A DNA stretch of 64,000 nucleotides from an uncultured Lachnospiraceae bacterium (GCA_947164605.1 CAMUXE010000002.1:62001-126000); one strand, 5' to 3'. Shown: positions 43,972 through 54,092, counted from the stretch's first letter. Notes: generated by a model not told the origin, from the letters alone. Translations and numbers: made by a program.

Positions 43972-46014
43972 ATGAAGATAAAAAAGACAGATCTTGCCCT
44001 GGGCGTTTATCTCCTTGCGGCAATCATATTCTTCATAATACCTATTGCCTCTGGACTGTTAGATGTGCTGCTGGCCGTAAATATGTCGGTTGCGCTTATT
44101 ATTTTGTTCAATGCACTCTATGCCAAGGAAGTCCTTGACATGGCGTCTTTTCCAACAATATTACTCTTTACAACTATATTTAGACTGGCTTTAAATGTAT
44201 CATCAACCAGACTTATACTTACGACAGGTAATCCTGGTAAGGTTGTAGAGACTTTTGGACAGTTCGTAGGTGGTGGTAATCTGGTTATAGGTGCCATCAT
44301 ATATGTAGTTATTACAATTATTCAGTTTGTAGTTATCAATAAGGGTACTGAGCGAGTATCTGAGGTAACTGCAAGATTTACACTCGATGCCATGGCTGGT
44401 AAGCAGATGGCTATCGATTCAGATTTGAACACAGGTGCCATCACTGACAAGGAAGCTAAGGAGAAGAGAAAGAAACTCCAGCAGGAAAACAGCTTCTTTG
44501 GTTCCATGGATGGTGCTACTAAGTTCGTAAAGGGAGATGCGACTGCAGGCTTGATTATCACAGGCATTAATATTGTCGGTGGTATTGTCATGGGTATGCT
44601 CTACAACAGCCTTACAATTCAGGATGCGGTTTCTAAGTATGTAATCCTCACCATAGGTGACGGACTCAGTTCATCTATGCCATCTCTTATGATATCGCTT
44701 GCAACTGGTATTCTGGTTACAAAGGCGTCTAGTGATGGAGAATTGGGCGATGAGATTATTGGCCAGCTCTTCTCTATTGACAGGGTTCTCTTGATGGTTG
44801 GTATGGCTCTTATAGGACTTGGAATATTCACTCCTCTGCCAATCTATATCTATCCACCTTTGGGCTTGATTATGATTATCTTTTCGAGAAAACTCGCTTC
44901 AGGCAGGCAGGTAGCTGCCATAGAGGAGGAGACCGAAGCTGAGGAGACGGAGGCTCAGGAAATTAGAAAACCTGAGAATGTGGTAAATCTTTTGAATGTA
45001 GACCCTATTGAGGTTGAGTTTGGATACGGAATTATACCTATAGTTGATGCAAAGCAGGGTGGAGACCTGCTTGACAGAGTTGTCATGATCAGAAGGCAGA
45101 TTGCTCTTGAGTTGGGTGTAGTTGTACCTATCATCAGACTTAGAGATAATATTCAGCTTAATCCAAACCAGTACATAATCAAGATGAAGGGTATACAGAT
45201 AAGTGACGGAGAGATTCTTTTTGACCACTATATGGCTATGAATCCAGGTTATGTTGAGGAAGAGGTTACTGGTATTCCTACAATAGAGCCATCATTCCAT
45301 CTGCCTGCTATATGGATTACTGAGGGACAGAGGGAAAGAGCGGAATCTTTGGGATATACAGTAGTTGATCCACCTTCAATTATTGCCACTCACTTGACTG
45401 AGGTTGTGCGCCAGCATGTGGCAGAGCTTCTTACAAGACAGGATGTGGCAAGCCTTATAGACAATTTCAAGGAGAAGAATCCAGAGGTTGTGGAAGAACT
45501 TGTGCCTAAGCTTATGGGTATTGGCGAGGTTCAGAAGGTTCTTCAAAATCTTTTGGAGGAGGGTATCTCCATCAGAGATATGGTTACAATACTTGAGACT
45601 TTGGCTGATCACGCGCCAATGACTCGTGACACTGACATTCTCACAGAGTATGTGAGACAGGGGCTTAAGAGGGCTATATCGAGCAAGTACTTCATGCTTG
45701 ATGAGGTCAACAGTGTAGTGACTCTTGATCCTCAGGTTGAGCAGGAGATTATGGGTTCTGTAAAGAATACAGAACAAGGATCATATCTTTCACTTGATCC
45801 AGAGCGTGTCAGAAGGATTATTGACAGCCTTAAGGACAAGATAAAGAGCCTTGAGGATATGGGGAAGAATCCAATCGTAGTAACATCACCGATTGTGAGA
45901 CTATACTTTAGAAAATTAGCACAGGATTATTACAACGATCTAATAGTTGTATCTTATAATGAGATTGACTCAAATATTGAGATTCAGTCAGTTGGGGTGG
46001 TAACAGCAGAATGA
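43972..46014 (+). CDS. flhA: Flagellar export gate protein FlhA
   Basis: FlhA is the large export gate protein whose cytoplasmic ring docks substrates and chaperones. The 680 residues have eight N-terminal membrane helices and the signature FPTILLFTTIFRLALNVSSTRLIL. A cytoplasmic region from about 330 carries the linker and SD1-SD4 domains (IIPIVDAKQGGDLLDRV, ARHVAELLTRQDV-like segments). It overlaps flhF by 4 bases (ATGA). Confidence 0.96.
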   Translation: MKIKKTDLALGVYLLAAIIFFIIPIASGLLDVLLAVNMSVALIILFNALYAKEVLDMASFPTILLFTTIFRLALNVSSTRLILTTGNPGKVVETFGQFVGGGNLVIGAIIYVVITIIQFVVINKGTERVSEVTARFTLDAMAGKQMAIDSDLNTGAITDKEAKEKRKKLQQENSFFGSMDGATKFVKGDATAGLIITGINIVGGIVMGMLYNSLTIQDAVSKYVILTIGDGLSSSMPSLMISLATGILVTKASSDGELGDEIIGQLFSIDRVLLMVGMALIGLGIFTPLPIYIYPPLGLIMIIFSRKLASGRQVAAIEEETEAEETEAQEIRKPENVVNLLNVDPIEVEFGYGIIPIVDAKQGGDLLDRVVMIRRQIALELGVVVPIIRLRDNIQLNPNQYIIKMKGIQISDGEILFDHYMAMNPGYVEEEVTGIPTIEPSFHLPAIWITEGQRERAESLGYTVVDPPSIIATHLTEVVRQHVAELLTRQDVASLIDNFKEKNPEVVEELVPKLMGIGEVQKVLQNLLEEGISIRDMVTILETLADHAPMTRDTDILTEYVRQGLKRAISSKYFMLDEVNSVVTLDPQVEQEIMGSVKNTEQGSYLSLDPERVRRIIDSLKDKIKSLEDMGKNPIVVTSPIVRLYFRKLAQDYYNDLIVVSYNEIDSNIEIQSVGVVTAE

Positions 46015-47351
46015 TAGTTAAGAAGTTTAGTGCAGATACAGAAAATGAGGCTATACTGCTTGCTCAGAAAGAGCTCGGAAACAAGGCAGTTGTGCTAAAT
46101 GTTAAGGTGCTCAAGCAAAGGGGCATATTTAAATTATTTAAAAAAGATAAGGTTGAAGTAACTGCGGCGCTTGAGGAAGATGAGTTTGCCAACAAGGTTA
46201 GAAGTGAGGCTGATGACGCCGGCTCGAACTTTGACAGAACAAAAACTGAAACAAAAACATTTGACGCGTATGCAGAATCTCTAACTTCAGCTAAAAATTC
46301 GAAAAAGATTGATGATATCTACTCTAAAGGCAGCCATGTTGACTATTCAGTCTCTGATAAGACTGGCAAGGTGACTGATGCAAAGGCTCTTGAGGATAAG
46401 TTGGATTCTCTTCAGAGTCTTCTCACTGGCAAGTTCAATAAGGATGAACTCGAATTTATCAAAGAGCTTGATGGCGATGAGGCAGATCAGGAGGAAGTTG
46501 ATTTTGATAAGCCAAAGGCCAAGCTTAAGGAGAAGAATGCCAAAAATGTTCGCTTCCTTAAGATGATTTATCAAAAACTTGTAGACAATGAGGTCGATGC
46601 CAAATATGCAGATGAGCTTATTGGCTCGATTGAGAATTCTTTAAAGAATGAGTCTGACCTAAACAGCATACTTGCAGCAGTTTACCAGAAGATAATTTTA
46701 AAACTTGGTGAGCCTATTTCTATTGAAAAGCAGGATGATGACAAAAAGACCAGAATTATCTTCTTTATAGGACCTACAGGCGTGGGCAAGACAACTACTA
46801 TTGCTAAGATAGCTAGCCATATTAAGCTTGATGAGCATAAAAAAATAGCATTTATCACATCTGATACCTACAGAATTGCTGCAGTTGAACAACTTAACAC
46901 TTATGCGGCTATTATTGATAGCCCGGTAGAGGTTATATACGCAGCAGATGAGCTCAAGGATGCTTGTGAAAGACTCAAGGCCTTTGACTATATTCTTGTT
47001 GATACAGCAGGAAGATCTCATAAAGCGAGTGAGCAGGTTGATGAGTTGAAAGACTTTATTGACGAGGCTAAAAAACTTGAAAAGGACTTTTCTTGTGAAA
47101 CCTATCTTGTGCTCAGTATTACTACTAAGTACAGGGATTTGAAGGACATAGTTGAGAGATATAAAGATATTAAGGATTGGTCAGTTATTTTTACTAAGCT
47201 TGACGAGACAGTCAGCCTGGGAAATATTCTTAATATCAGGATTCTTACAGGTGCTCCGCTCTCATACACTACGAGCGGACAGAATGTACCAGAAGATATT
47301 GAATTGATTGATGAACAGTCATTAGCAAGACAATTGCTGGGTGGAGATTGA
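46011..47351 (+). CDS. flhF: Flagellar SRP-type GTPase FlhF
   Basis: FlhF is a signal-recognition-type GTPase that sets flagellar position and number. The 446 residues start with VKKFSADTENEAILLAQKELG, a FlhF N-terminal signature, followed by a charged, Lys/Asp-rich B region. The NG domain from about 175 has the P-loop GPTGVGKTTTIAKIAS (about 252) and SDTYRIAAVEQLNTYAAI. It overlaps flhG (TGATG), so translation is coupled. Confidence 0.95.
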   Translation: MIVKKFSADTENEAILLAQKELGNKAVVLNVKVLKQRGIFKLFKKDKVEVTAALEEDEFANKVRSEADDAGSNFDRTKTETKTFDAYAESLTSAKNSKKIDDIYSKGSHVDYSVSDKTGKVTDAKALEDKLDSLQSLLTGKFNKDELEFIKELDGDEADQEEVDFDKPKAKLKEKNAKNVRFLKMIYQKLVDNEVDAKYADELIGSIENSLKNESDLNSILAAVYQKIILKLGEPISIEKQDDDKKTRIIFFIGPTGVGKTTTIAKIASHIKLDEHKKIAFITSDTYRIAAVEQLNTYAAIIDSPVEVIYAADELKDACERLKAFDYILVDTAGRSHKASEQVDELKDFIDEAKKLEKDFSCETYLVLSITTKYRDLKDIVERYKDIKDWSVIFTKLDETVSLGNILNIRILTGAPLSYTTSGQNVPEDIELIDEQSLARQLLGGD

Positions 47352-48241
47352 TGGGAGGTCAAAACTTGGACCAGGCAGAACAGCTTAGAAATATAATTAA
47401 ATTACAAAATCAAAATAATATATCGAATGCAAGAGTTATAGCCGTGACAAGTGGTAAGGGTGGAGTTGGAAAATCAACTACATCAATCAATCTTGCTTTG
47501 GCTTTTAGAAAACTGGGCAAGAGGGTTATTATTCTCGATGCCGATTTCGGCCTTGCCAATGTGGAAGTTATGTTTGGAGTAATTCCAAAGTATAACCTTG
47601 CAGATATGATGTTTAAGGGAATGAGCCTAAAGGAAATAATCACTGAAGGTCCGGATGGAGTTGGATTTATATCAGGTGGTTCGGGAATAGCCAAGCTTGT
47701 TGATCTTGATAAGGAACAGATCAAGAGGATGATCAACAAGATGAATGAGCTCGAAGAATTGGCCGATGTAGTCATTATAGACACAGGAGCTGGTATTTCA
47801 TCGAGTGTTATGGAATTCCTGACAGCAAGCCCTGAGACTGTAATTGTGACAACTCCAGAGCCAACTTCTATAACGGACTCTTATGCTCTTTTAAAGGCCT
47901 TAGTGCTTAATGAAAACTTTAATCCTGCTTACAGCAAGATTAAGATGATTAGTAACAGAGTGTCCGGAGAGAAAGAGGGTAAGAATATCTACGACAAGCT
48001 CAATGTTGTGACTCAAAAATTTTTGCAATTGGACATGGAATACCTGGGGATTGTGCCTTACGATGCCCAGCTTGGCAAGGCTGTTATGAATCAGAAGCCT
48101 GTTACTCTCATGTATCCAGATGCTATATCTTCTAAGAGCTATGAGAAGATTGTCGATATTTTGGAAAATGGAAAGCCAGAGGAAAAGACTGGTGGAGTCA
48201 GAAACTTTTTTAGAACCATTTTTGCTAAGAAGATGGCTTAA
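47351..48241 (+). CDS. flhG: Flagellar number regulator FlhG (YlxH, MinD-like ATPase)
   Basis: A 296-residue MinD-type ATPase that works with FlhF to limit flagellar number. The deviant Walker A motif SGKGGVGKSTTSIN is near residue 34, and LDADFGLANVEVMFG follows. A possible activator helix region occurs at the N-terminus (LDQAEQLRNIIKLQ). The start at 47351 overlaps the flhF stop by one base. Confidence 0.94.
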   Translation: MGGQNLDQAEQLRNIIKLQNQNNISNARVIAVTSGKGGVGKSTTSINLALAFRKLGKRVIILDADFGLANVEVMFGVIPKYNLADMMFKGMSLKEIITEGPDGVGFISGGSGIAKLVDLDKEQIKRMINKMNELEELADVVIIDTGAGISSSVMEFLTASPETVIVTTPEPTSITDSYALLKALVLNENFNPAYSKIKMISNRVSGEKEGKNIYDKLNVVTQKFLQLDMEYLGIVPYDAQLGKAVMNQKPVTLMYPDAISSKSYEKIVDILENGKPEEKTGGVRNFFRTIFAKKMA

Positions 48242-48286
48242 TTAAAAGCGAGCTTTAAGACCTTTTATCAGTGAGGAGATAAAAAT

Positions 48287-48997
48287 ATGCTGAATGTGCT
48301 TAATGTTGGAAATAAGATTGAGATTAATCAGATTAAAAGAGATGATAGTGGCAACAATGTTTACGTGAGTGAAGTGCTTGATATCAAGGGGGATTTGATT
48401 ACTGCTGCAATGCCTATTTCAGGTGGACATATTATTCCTTTGGAGAAGGGGGCTAAATTAGAGACCTTCTTTTACACAGGTAAGGGCATATATAAGGCAG
48501 AGTGTCTCATGGTTGACAGGGCTAAAGAAGGCAATATATACACCATGACACTCAAAGCTGTATCTGATGTTGTTAAGTTTCAGAGAAGGCAGTATTACAG
48601 GCTTGAGAGCATGTTCTCTGTCAATATTCGCAGTCTTCAGATTGATGAAGTCCTTGAATACACAAAGACACACAAGACGCCAGAAACATTTGCCAATGAG
48701 GCCAGTGCTGGCATGATTCTTGATATAAGTGGTGGTGGTGTTAGAGTTGGCACCAATACTAAGTTTGAAAGAGACTCTTATATTTTCTTATGCTTCAATT
48801 TAGAGACTAGCGAAAACAAGAAAAAAGTGCAGGTCCTCGGTAAGGTTATAGACTGCTCTAAAAACGAACTCACTGCAGATACCTATAATCTGCGTGTTCA
48901 GTATAAGGAAATAGCAACAGATGTCAGAGATTTTATTATAAAGTTTATCTTTGAAGAACAGCGTAGAATACAGCGCCACGAGCGAGGAGGCGAATAA
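48287..48997 (+). CDS. PilZ-domain c-di-GMP receptor, YcgR-like
   Basis: A 236-residue protein with an N-terminal YcgR-like domain (about 1-95) and a C-terminal PilZ domain. The c-di-GMP contact motifs are visible: RRQYYR (RxxxR, about 105) and DISGGG (DxSxxG, about 146). YcgR binds c-di-GMP and slows the flagellar motor. The gene lies between flhG and cheB, which ties it to motility. Because a type IV pilus cluster is in the same window, c-di-GMP could set the balance between the two. This last point is inference. Confidence 0.9.
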   Translation: MLNVLNVGNKIEINQIKRDDSGNNVYVSEVLDIKGDLITAAMPISGGHIIPLEKGAKLETFFYTGKGIYKAECLMVDRAKEGNIYTMTLKAVSDVVKFQRRQYYRLESMFSVNIRSLQIDEVLEYTKTHKTPETFANEASAGMILDISGGGVRVGTNTKFERDSYIFLCFNLETSENKKKVQVLGKVIDCSKNELTADTYNLRVQYKEIATDVRDFIIKFIFEEQRRIQRHERGGE

Positions 48998-48998
48998 A

Positions 48999-50279
48999 TT
49001 GAAAAAAATACTTATTATTGATGACTCTGCACTCATGAGAAGGGTTATCTCTGATATAATAAACGCATGTGATGGGTATGAAGTGGCTGCAACAGCAAAA
49101 GACGGCTTGCAGGGATTTGAGATGATATTGTCTCAGCCTAAGTATTATGATGCAATTATTCTTGATATCAATATGCCAAGAATGAATGGTCTTGAGCTTT
49201 TAGCAGAGCTTCAAAAAAATGGTATAGAACAGACGGTTATAGTAGTCTCTACTGTAGCCAAGGAAGGTGCTAAAGAAGCAATCCAAGCCCTTGAACTTGG
49301 AGCTTTTGATTTCGTAACTAAACCTGAAAACTATCTCGAAACCAAGAGTGATGAATTCAAGGATGCAATCAACAATATGTTGAATATCGCTTGCGAAGCC
49401 AATGGTATCATAGATAGCAAGGCATCTTTTATCAGCACAAAGCCAAGTGTAAAGAGCGACGAATCACAGAAGAAAACACTAAACTCACATTCGAATTCTT
49501 CAAACAGGACGACAACAGGTGATTCAATGTCAGCTCTTGAAAGACTTAGGCTTCAAAGAGAAGGTTCTATGTCAGCCAGCGAGAGAGAGAAAGAGGGAAG
49601 AACTCCTTTGCTTAGAAGGACCTCTATCCTTAGTTCAGCTCAAAAGGCTGCTGAAAATACCAGCATTAATGCATCAGAGTATCGTGGCGTAAAACCTGGA
49701 AAGAAGAAGCTGGTTGCACTGGCTTGCTCTACAGGAGGACCAAAGTCCTTACAGATGGTTATACCTAAATTGCCTAAAAATCTAGATGCACCAATGATTA
49801 TGGTTCAGCACATGCCTGCTGGTTTTACAGCTTCACTTGCTTTAAGACTTAATGAGTTAAGCGAGGTTACTGTTACAGAAGCCAAAGAAGGAGATGTATT
49901 AGAGAAAGGACACGTTTATTTGGCTCCTGGTGGAAAGCATATGAAGATTAGCAATGAGATGGGAAGGGATGTTATAAAACTCAGCGATGAGCCTCCTGTC
50001 GACGGACTAAGACCATGTGCCAATATTATGTACGAATCACTGTCACAAGTCCAGTGTGATGAAATTACATGTGTTGTGTTGACTGGCATGGGTTCCGATG
50101 GAACTAAGGGCATTAAAGGCCTGTCAGCTAGTAAAAACCTTCATGTAATTGCTCAGGACGAGAAAACTTGCGTAGTTTACGGTATGCCAAAAGCAGTTGC
50201 CCAGTCTGGATTAGTAGACGAGGTGGTTCCACTTGATAAGGTAGCCGAAACAATCACGAAGAACGTGGGGGTATCTTAA
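48999..50279 (+). CDS. cheB: Chemotaxis methylesterase CheB
   Basis: CheB demethylates chemoreceptor glutamates when phosphorylated by CheA. The 426 residues have an N-terminal receiver domain (IIDDSALMRRV, LDINMPRMNG, FVTKPENY) and a Ser-rich linker. The C-terminal esterase follows with ACSTGGPKSLQ, MVQHMPAGFTASLA and TGMGSDGTKG. The TTG at 48999 follows GAGGAGG by 8 bases. An in-frame ATG at 48951 would add 16 residues within the PilZ gene. Confidence 0.95.
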   Translation: MKKILIIDDSALMRRVISDIINACDGYEVAATAKDGLQGFEMILSQPKYYDAIILDINMPRMNGLELLAELQKNGIEQTVIVVSTVAKEGAKEAIQALELGAFDFVTKPENYLETKSDEFKDAINNMLNIACEANGIIDSKASFISTKPSVKSDESQKKTLNSHSNSSNRTTTGDSMSALERLRLQREGSMSASEREKEGRTPLLRRTSILSSAQKAAENTSINASEYRGVKPGKKKLVALACSTGGPKSLQMVIPKLPKNLDAPMIMVQHMPAGFTASLALRLNELSEVTVTEAKEGDVLEKGHVYLAPGGKHMKISNEMGRDVIKLSDEPPVDGLRPCANIMYESLSQVQCDEITCVVLTGMGSDGTKGIKGLSASKNLHVIAQDEKTCVVYGMPKAVAQSGLVDEVVPLDKVAETITKNVGVS

Positions 50280-50280
50280 A

Positions 50281-52365
50281 ATGGATGTTAGTCAGTACTT
50301 AGAAATTTTTATTGATGAATCAAATGAGCATTTGCAGAGCTTGAACGATCAGATTATGATCCTTGAAAAAGAGCCTGAAAATGAAGACACTATTAACGAA
50401 ATATTCCGTGCAGCTCATTCCCTTAAGGGTATGGCAGGCACTATGGGATACAAGAGAATGCAGACTCTCACACATGATATGGAGAATGTTTTCTCAGAAG
50501 TTAGAAATGGAAATATGAAGGTCAACTCTGACCTTGTAGATGTACTCTTCCAGTGCCTTGATGCACTTGAAAAGTATGTTTCAAATATTCAGCAGACTCA
50601 GGATGAAGGCACAGAGGACAATGAGCCAATTATAAAGGCTCTCAATGCTTTTATCTCTGGAGAGAAAAAACAGGAAGCAGCAAAAGCTGAGGAGAAGAAA
50701 GAAGAGCCAGCACAGGCAGCTTCTGATTCGGCAGCTTCTACAATCGAACTTGCTGATTTTGAAAAGAATGCCGTAAATGAGGCAATCAAAAAGAACATGC
50801 ATGCATATCAGATTAAGGTTTCAGTTGATGAAAACTGTATCCTTAAAGCTGCTAGAGCATTCTTGGTATTTAAGAACCTTGAGGGACATGGCGATATTGT
50901 AAAGTCAGTTCCAAGCGTTCAGGATATTGAAGATGAGAAATTCGATTTTGATTTTACAATCGTAATCGTTACAAATGAGTCATATGCGGACATCAGCGGA
51001 ATTATTAAGAATGTTTCCGAGATTAAGGATGCAGATGGCAAGGAATTCACAGAGCTTTTCCCAGAAGAGCAGCCAGCTAAGGAAGAGGAAGTTAAGGAAG
51101 AAAAAAAGGCTGAGGAACATGCAGCTAAGCCTGCAACACAGGCTCAGGTTCCAGCTACAGCTTCTTCAAAGAAGGCACCTGCAGCAGGAAGTAAGGGCAA
51201 GGCAGTAGGTAGAACTGTAAGAGTTGATATTGAAAAACTTGATGCTCTTATGAACCTTGTGAGTGAGCTTATTATCGCTAAGAATGGACTTGTGTCTGTA
51301 TCTAGCGAGGAAAATACAGACGGATCAATCGGTCAGAAGTTCAATGAACAGATTGAATATCTTGAGACAGTTACAACAAATCTTCATGAGTCAGTTATGA
51401 AGGTTCGTATGATGCCAATTGAGAGCGTTGTAAGTAAGTTCCCAAGAATGATCAGAGATTTGAGCAAAAAGCTTGATAAGAAGATGGAACTCTATATGTC
51501 TGGTGAAGACACAGAGCTTGATCGTACAGTTATCGATGAGATCGGTGATCCTCTTATGCACTTGCTTAGAAACTCTGCTGATCACGGTCTTGAGAGTGCT
51601 GAAATCAGAAAAGAGAGAGGTAAGGATGAGGTAGGTTCTATCTTCCTTGATGCTTACCAGGATGGCAACAATGTTGTTATCGAAGTAAGAGATGATGGTA
51701 ACGGTATTGACGTAGCAAAGGTTAGAGATAAGGCTATTTCTAAGGGAACAATCACAGCTGAACAGGCTGAGGTTATGTCCGATAAGGAAATTATTGATCT
51801 CTTATTCAGACCAAGCTTCTCTACATCTGAAAAAGTTACAGAGGTTTCTGGCAGAGGCGTAGGACTTGATGTTGTTAAGTCAAAGATTGAGGCTCTTGGC
51901 GGTGATGTTGAGGTTAAGACAAGCTATGGTGAGGGAAGTACATTCACAATCAGACTTCCACTTACACTTGCAATTATTCAGGCTCTCATGGTTAAGCTTG
52001 GTGATGAGAAGTATGCTATCTCTCTTGCATCTATCCAGACAATCGAGGATATACCAGTAACAGATATTAAGTATGTTCATGCAAAAGAAGTTATCAATCT
52101 TCGTGGCAATGTAATCCCACTTGTAAGATTAAGGAATCTTCTTGATGTTCCTGGACAGCCAGAGGAGTCTGAAAGCATCACTGTTGTAATTGTAAGCAAG
52201 GGTGATAAGATGGCTGGACTTGTGGTTGACAGCCTGATTGGACAGATGGAGATTGTTATCAAATCTCTTGGCAAGTACATTAGTATTAACAAGATGATCA
52301 GCGGTGCTACTATCCTTGGTGATGGTTCAGTTGCATTGATTATCGATGCTAATACACTTGTTTGA
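50281..52365 (+). CDS. cheA: Chemotaxis histidine kinase CheA
   Basis: The 694 residues have the P1 phosphotransfer domain with H46 (FRAAHSLKGMAGTMGY), a P2-like region (about 160-270), an Ala/Lys/Pro-rich linker, and the P3 dimerisation helix (DIEKLDALMNLVSELI). P4 is the ATPase (LMHLLRNSADHGLE, DDGNGID, GRGVGLDVV), and P5 is a CheW-like domain (from about 555). It phosphorylates CheY and CheB, and is coupled to receptors by CheW. The start is 1 base after cheB. Confidence 0.97.
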   Translation: MDVSQYLEIFIDESNEHLQSLNDQIMILEKEPENEDTINEIFRAAHSLKGMAGTMGYKRMQTLTHDMENVFSEVRNGNMKVNSDLVDVLFQCLDALEKYVSNIQQTQDEGTEDNEPIIKALNAFISGEKKQEAAKAEEKKEEPAQAASDSAASTIELADFEKNAVNEAIKKNMHAYQIKVSVDENCILKAARAFLVFKNLEGHGDIVKSVPSVQDIEDEKFDFDFTIVIVTNESYADISGIIKNVSEIKDADGKEFTELFPEEQPAKEEEVKEEKKAEEHAAKPATQAQVPATASSKKAPAAGSKGKAVGRTVRVDIEKLDALMNLVSELIIAKNGLVSVSSEENTDGSIGQKFNEQIEYLETVTTNLHESVMKVRMMPIESVVSKFPRMIRDLSKKLDKKMELYMSGEDTELDRTVIDEIGDPLMHLLRNSADHGLESAEIRKERGKDEVGSIFLDAYQDGNNVVIEVRDDGNGIDVAKVRDKAISKGTITAEQAEVMSDKEIIDLLFRPSFSTSEKVTEVSGRGVGLDVVKSKIEALGGDVEVKTSYGEGSTFTIRLPLTLAIIQALMVKLGDEKYAISLASIQTIEDIPVTDIKYVHAKEVINLRGNVIPLVRLRNLLDVPGQPEESESITVVIVSKGDKMAGLVVDSLIGQMEIVIKSLGKYISINKMISGATILGDGSVALIIDANTLV

Positions 52366-52389
52366 TGATTTGGAAAGGTGCGTGACATC

Positions 52390-52857
52390 ATGGACGAAGT
52401 AAAATTATTAGAAAACAATTCTGATTCTCAGGAGACAGTACAGTATATAGTAGTAAAGATTGGCAATGAACAGTACGGTATCAATATCAAGTACATTGAT
52501 AACATTGTCAGAAATCAGCGAATTACAAGGGTTCCAAAGTCTCAGAAATATTTCAAGGGCGTTATCAATCTCAGAGGTGAGGTAATGCCTGTAATGAGCA
52601 TAAGACTCAAACTTGACTTGGATGATGATGAGTACACAGACAAGACAAGAATTATAATTATAAAGATTGAATCTGCAACAATCGGTGTTATTGTTGATCA
52701 GGTAAAGGAAGTCGTAACACTCACAGAGGCTGATATTGAAAAGGTTCAGCATAATCCAACTTCTGAGAATACTACTGGTTTTATCAGTGCTATTGGTAAG
52801 AGTAAGGGTGAGTTGATTTCTTTGTTAGATATTGTAAGCCTTATTGAGGAAGGCTGA
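52390..52857 (+). CDS. cheW: Chemotaxis coupling protein CheW
   Basis: CheW links receptors to CheA. The 155 residues are one CheW domain, with FKGVINLRGEVMPVMSIRLKL and the VDQVKEVVTL segment. The ATG at 52390 follows AAGGTG by 10 bases; a GTG at 52378 in frame would add 4 residues. It follows cheA after 24 bases. Confidence 0.95.
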   Translation: MDEVKLLENNSDSQETVQYIVVKIGNEQYGINIKYIDNIVRNQRITRVPKSQKYFKGVINLRGEVMPVMSIRLKLDLDDDEYTDKTRIIIIKIESATIGVIVDQVKEVVTLTEADIEKVQHNPTSENTTGFISAIGKSKGELISLLDIVSLIEEG

Positions 52858-52897
52858 AATTAGGGGTTTTAAATAATAATAATATTCACTTTTGGGA

Positions 52898-52920
52898 CTA
52901 GGAGGGCACAACCCTCCTAG
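52898..52920 (+). other. GC-rich hairpin between cheW and cheC
   Basis: CTAGGAGGG, a 5-base CACAA loop, then CCCTCCTAG form a perfect 9-base-pair stem. No T-run follows. The 5' arm contains an AGGAGG that is thereby paired. It may be an mRNA processing or stability element. It is 49 bases before the cheC start and probably too far to be its ribosome site. Confidence 0.55.
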
Positions 52921-52969
52921 ACCTTTAAAGTAGCAAAATGGGGAAATAAAGTATTGAGGGAGTGATATT

Positions 52970-53599
52970 ATGGCTAAAATTGATCTTGATTGCATGAGTG
53001 ACATGCAATTTGATGTCTTAAAGGAAATTGGAAATATTGGAGCAGGAAATGCAACAACAGCCCTTTCTAAGATGTTGAATATCAAGGTAGATATGACTGT
53101 TCCCAAGGTTGAACTTCTTCCTTTTGCGGATATAGCTTCAGTGGTCGGCAAGGAAGATGATATTGTAGTGGGAATTATGGTTGGCATAGCTGACGATGTG
53201 AACGGCATGATGATGTTTATCTTTGATCAGAAGTCAGCTCATCATCTGGTAAATAGTGTTATGGGGAGAGATGTGCACACCGATGAAAATGAGGATGCAC
53301 ATACATTTACCGAGATGGATACATCAGCGCTTATGGAAATCGGAAATATTGTTTCTGGTTCTTACTTAAATGCACTTGCAGGTCTGACAGGCCTCAAAAT
53401 CATATCAACAGTTCCTAGTTTGACAGTTGATATGCTGGGAGCAATTTTGAGTGTTCCTGCATCAGAATTTGGAAAATACGGTGATAAACTCTTGATGATT
53501 CAGTCAGAGTTTGGCGAAGATAACTTTGTAACAGGTTATTTTCTCTTAATCCCAGAACTGGAATCATATGATACAATTCTTTCATCGCTTGGAATGTAA
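52970..53599 (+). CDS. cheC: CheY-P phosphatase CheC
   Basis: CheC removes phosphate from CheY-P and acts with CheD. The 209 residues contain two helices of the family phosphatase motif, LKEIGNIGAGNATTALSKML (about 17-36) and LMEIGNIVSGSYLNAL (about 121-136), each with a Glu and an Asn three residues on. The length is normal. GGGAGTGA precedes the ATG. CheD follows. Confidence 0.95.
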   Translation: MAKIDLDCMSDMQFDVLKEIGNIGAGNATTALSKMLNIKVDMTVPKVELLPFADIASVVGKEDDIVVGIMVGIADDVNGMMMFIFDQKSAHHLVNSVMGRDVHTDENEDAHTFTEMDTSALMEIGNIVSGSYLNALAGLTGLKIISTVPSLTVDMLGAILSVPASEFGKYGDKLLMIQSEFGEDNFVTGYFLLIPELESYDTILSSLGM

Positions 53600-53615
53600 T
53601 ATATGGAGATAATAC

Positions 53616-54092
53616 ATGATAAAAGTTGGAATGGCAGATTTGAAGGTGTGCAAGGCACCTGAGGCCTTGACAACATTGGGACTGGGCTCTTGCATAGGGG
53701 TTGCCCTTTATGATCCAGTGACTAAGGTTAGTGGCCTTTTGCATTGCATGCTTCCTGACAGTACCAAGATACGCAATAATAGCAATAAAGCCAAATTTGC
53801 TGACACAGGTATAGAGGAACTGATTAAGCAGATGGTTGAAATAGGCGCCAATGAAAGAAGGTTAGTTGCCAAGATTGCTGGAGGTGCACAGATGTTTGCG
53901 CTTGCCTCTGCTTCAGAAGCCCTTCAGGTTGGAGCTAGAAATAGAGAGTCTGTATTGAAATGCCTAGCACTTCATAAGATTCCTCTATTGTCAGAAGACT
54001 GTGGCTTGAACTATGGACGTACAGTAGAGTTTTATTCGGACAATGGTAATTATTTGATTAAGGCTGTTGGTAAAGTGGAAAAAATCATTTAA
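53616..54092 (+). CDS. cheD: Chemoreceptor glutamine deamidase CheD
   Basis: CheD deamidates receptor glutamines and activates CheC. The 158 residues have the catalytic cysteine C26 in LGLGSCIGVALYD and the histidine H43 in GLLHCMLPD, plus the KIAGGAQMF segment. The ATG is 16 bases after cheC with a TGGAG site. Confidence 0.95.
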   Translation: MIKVGMADLKVCKAPEALTTLGLGSCIGVALYDPVTKVSGLLHCMLPDSTKIRNNSNKAKFADTGIEELIKQMVEIGANERRLVAKIAGGAQMFALASASEALQVGARNRESVLKCLALHKIPLLSEDCGLNYGRTVEFYSDNGNYLIKAVGKVEKII

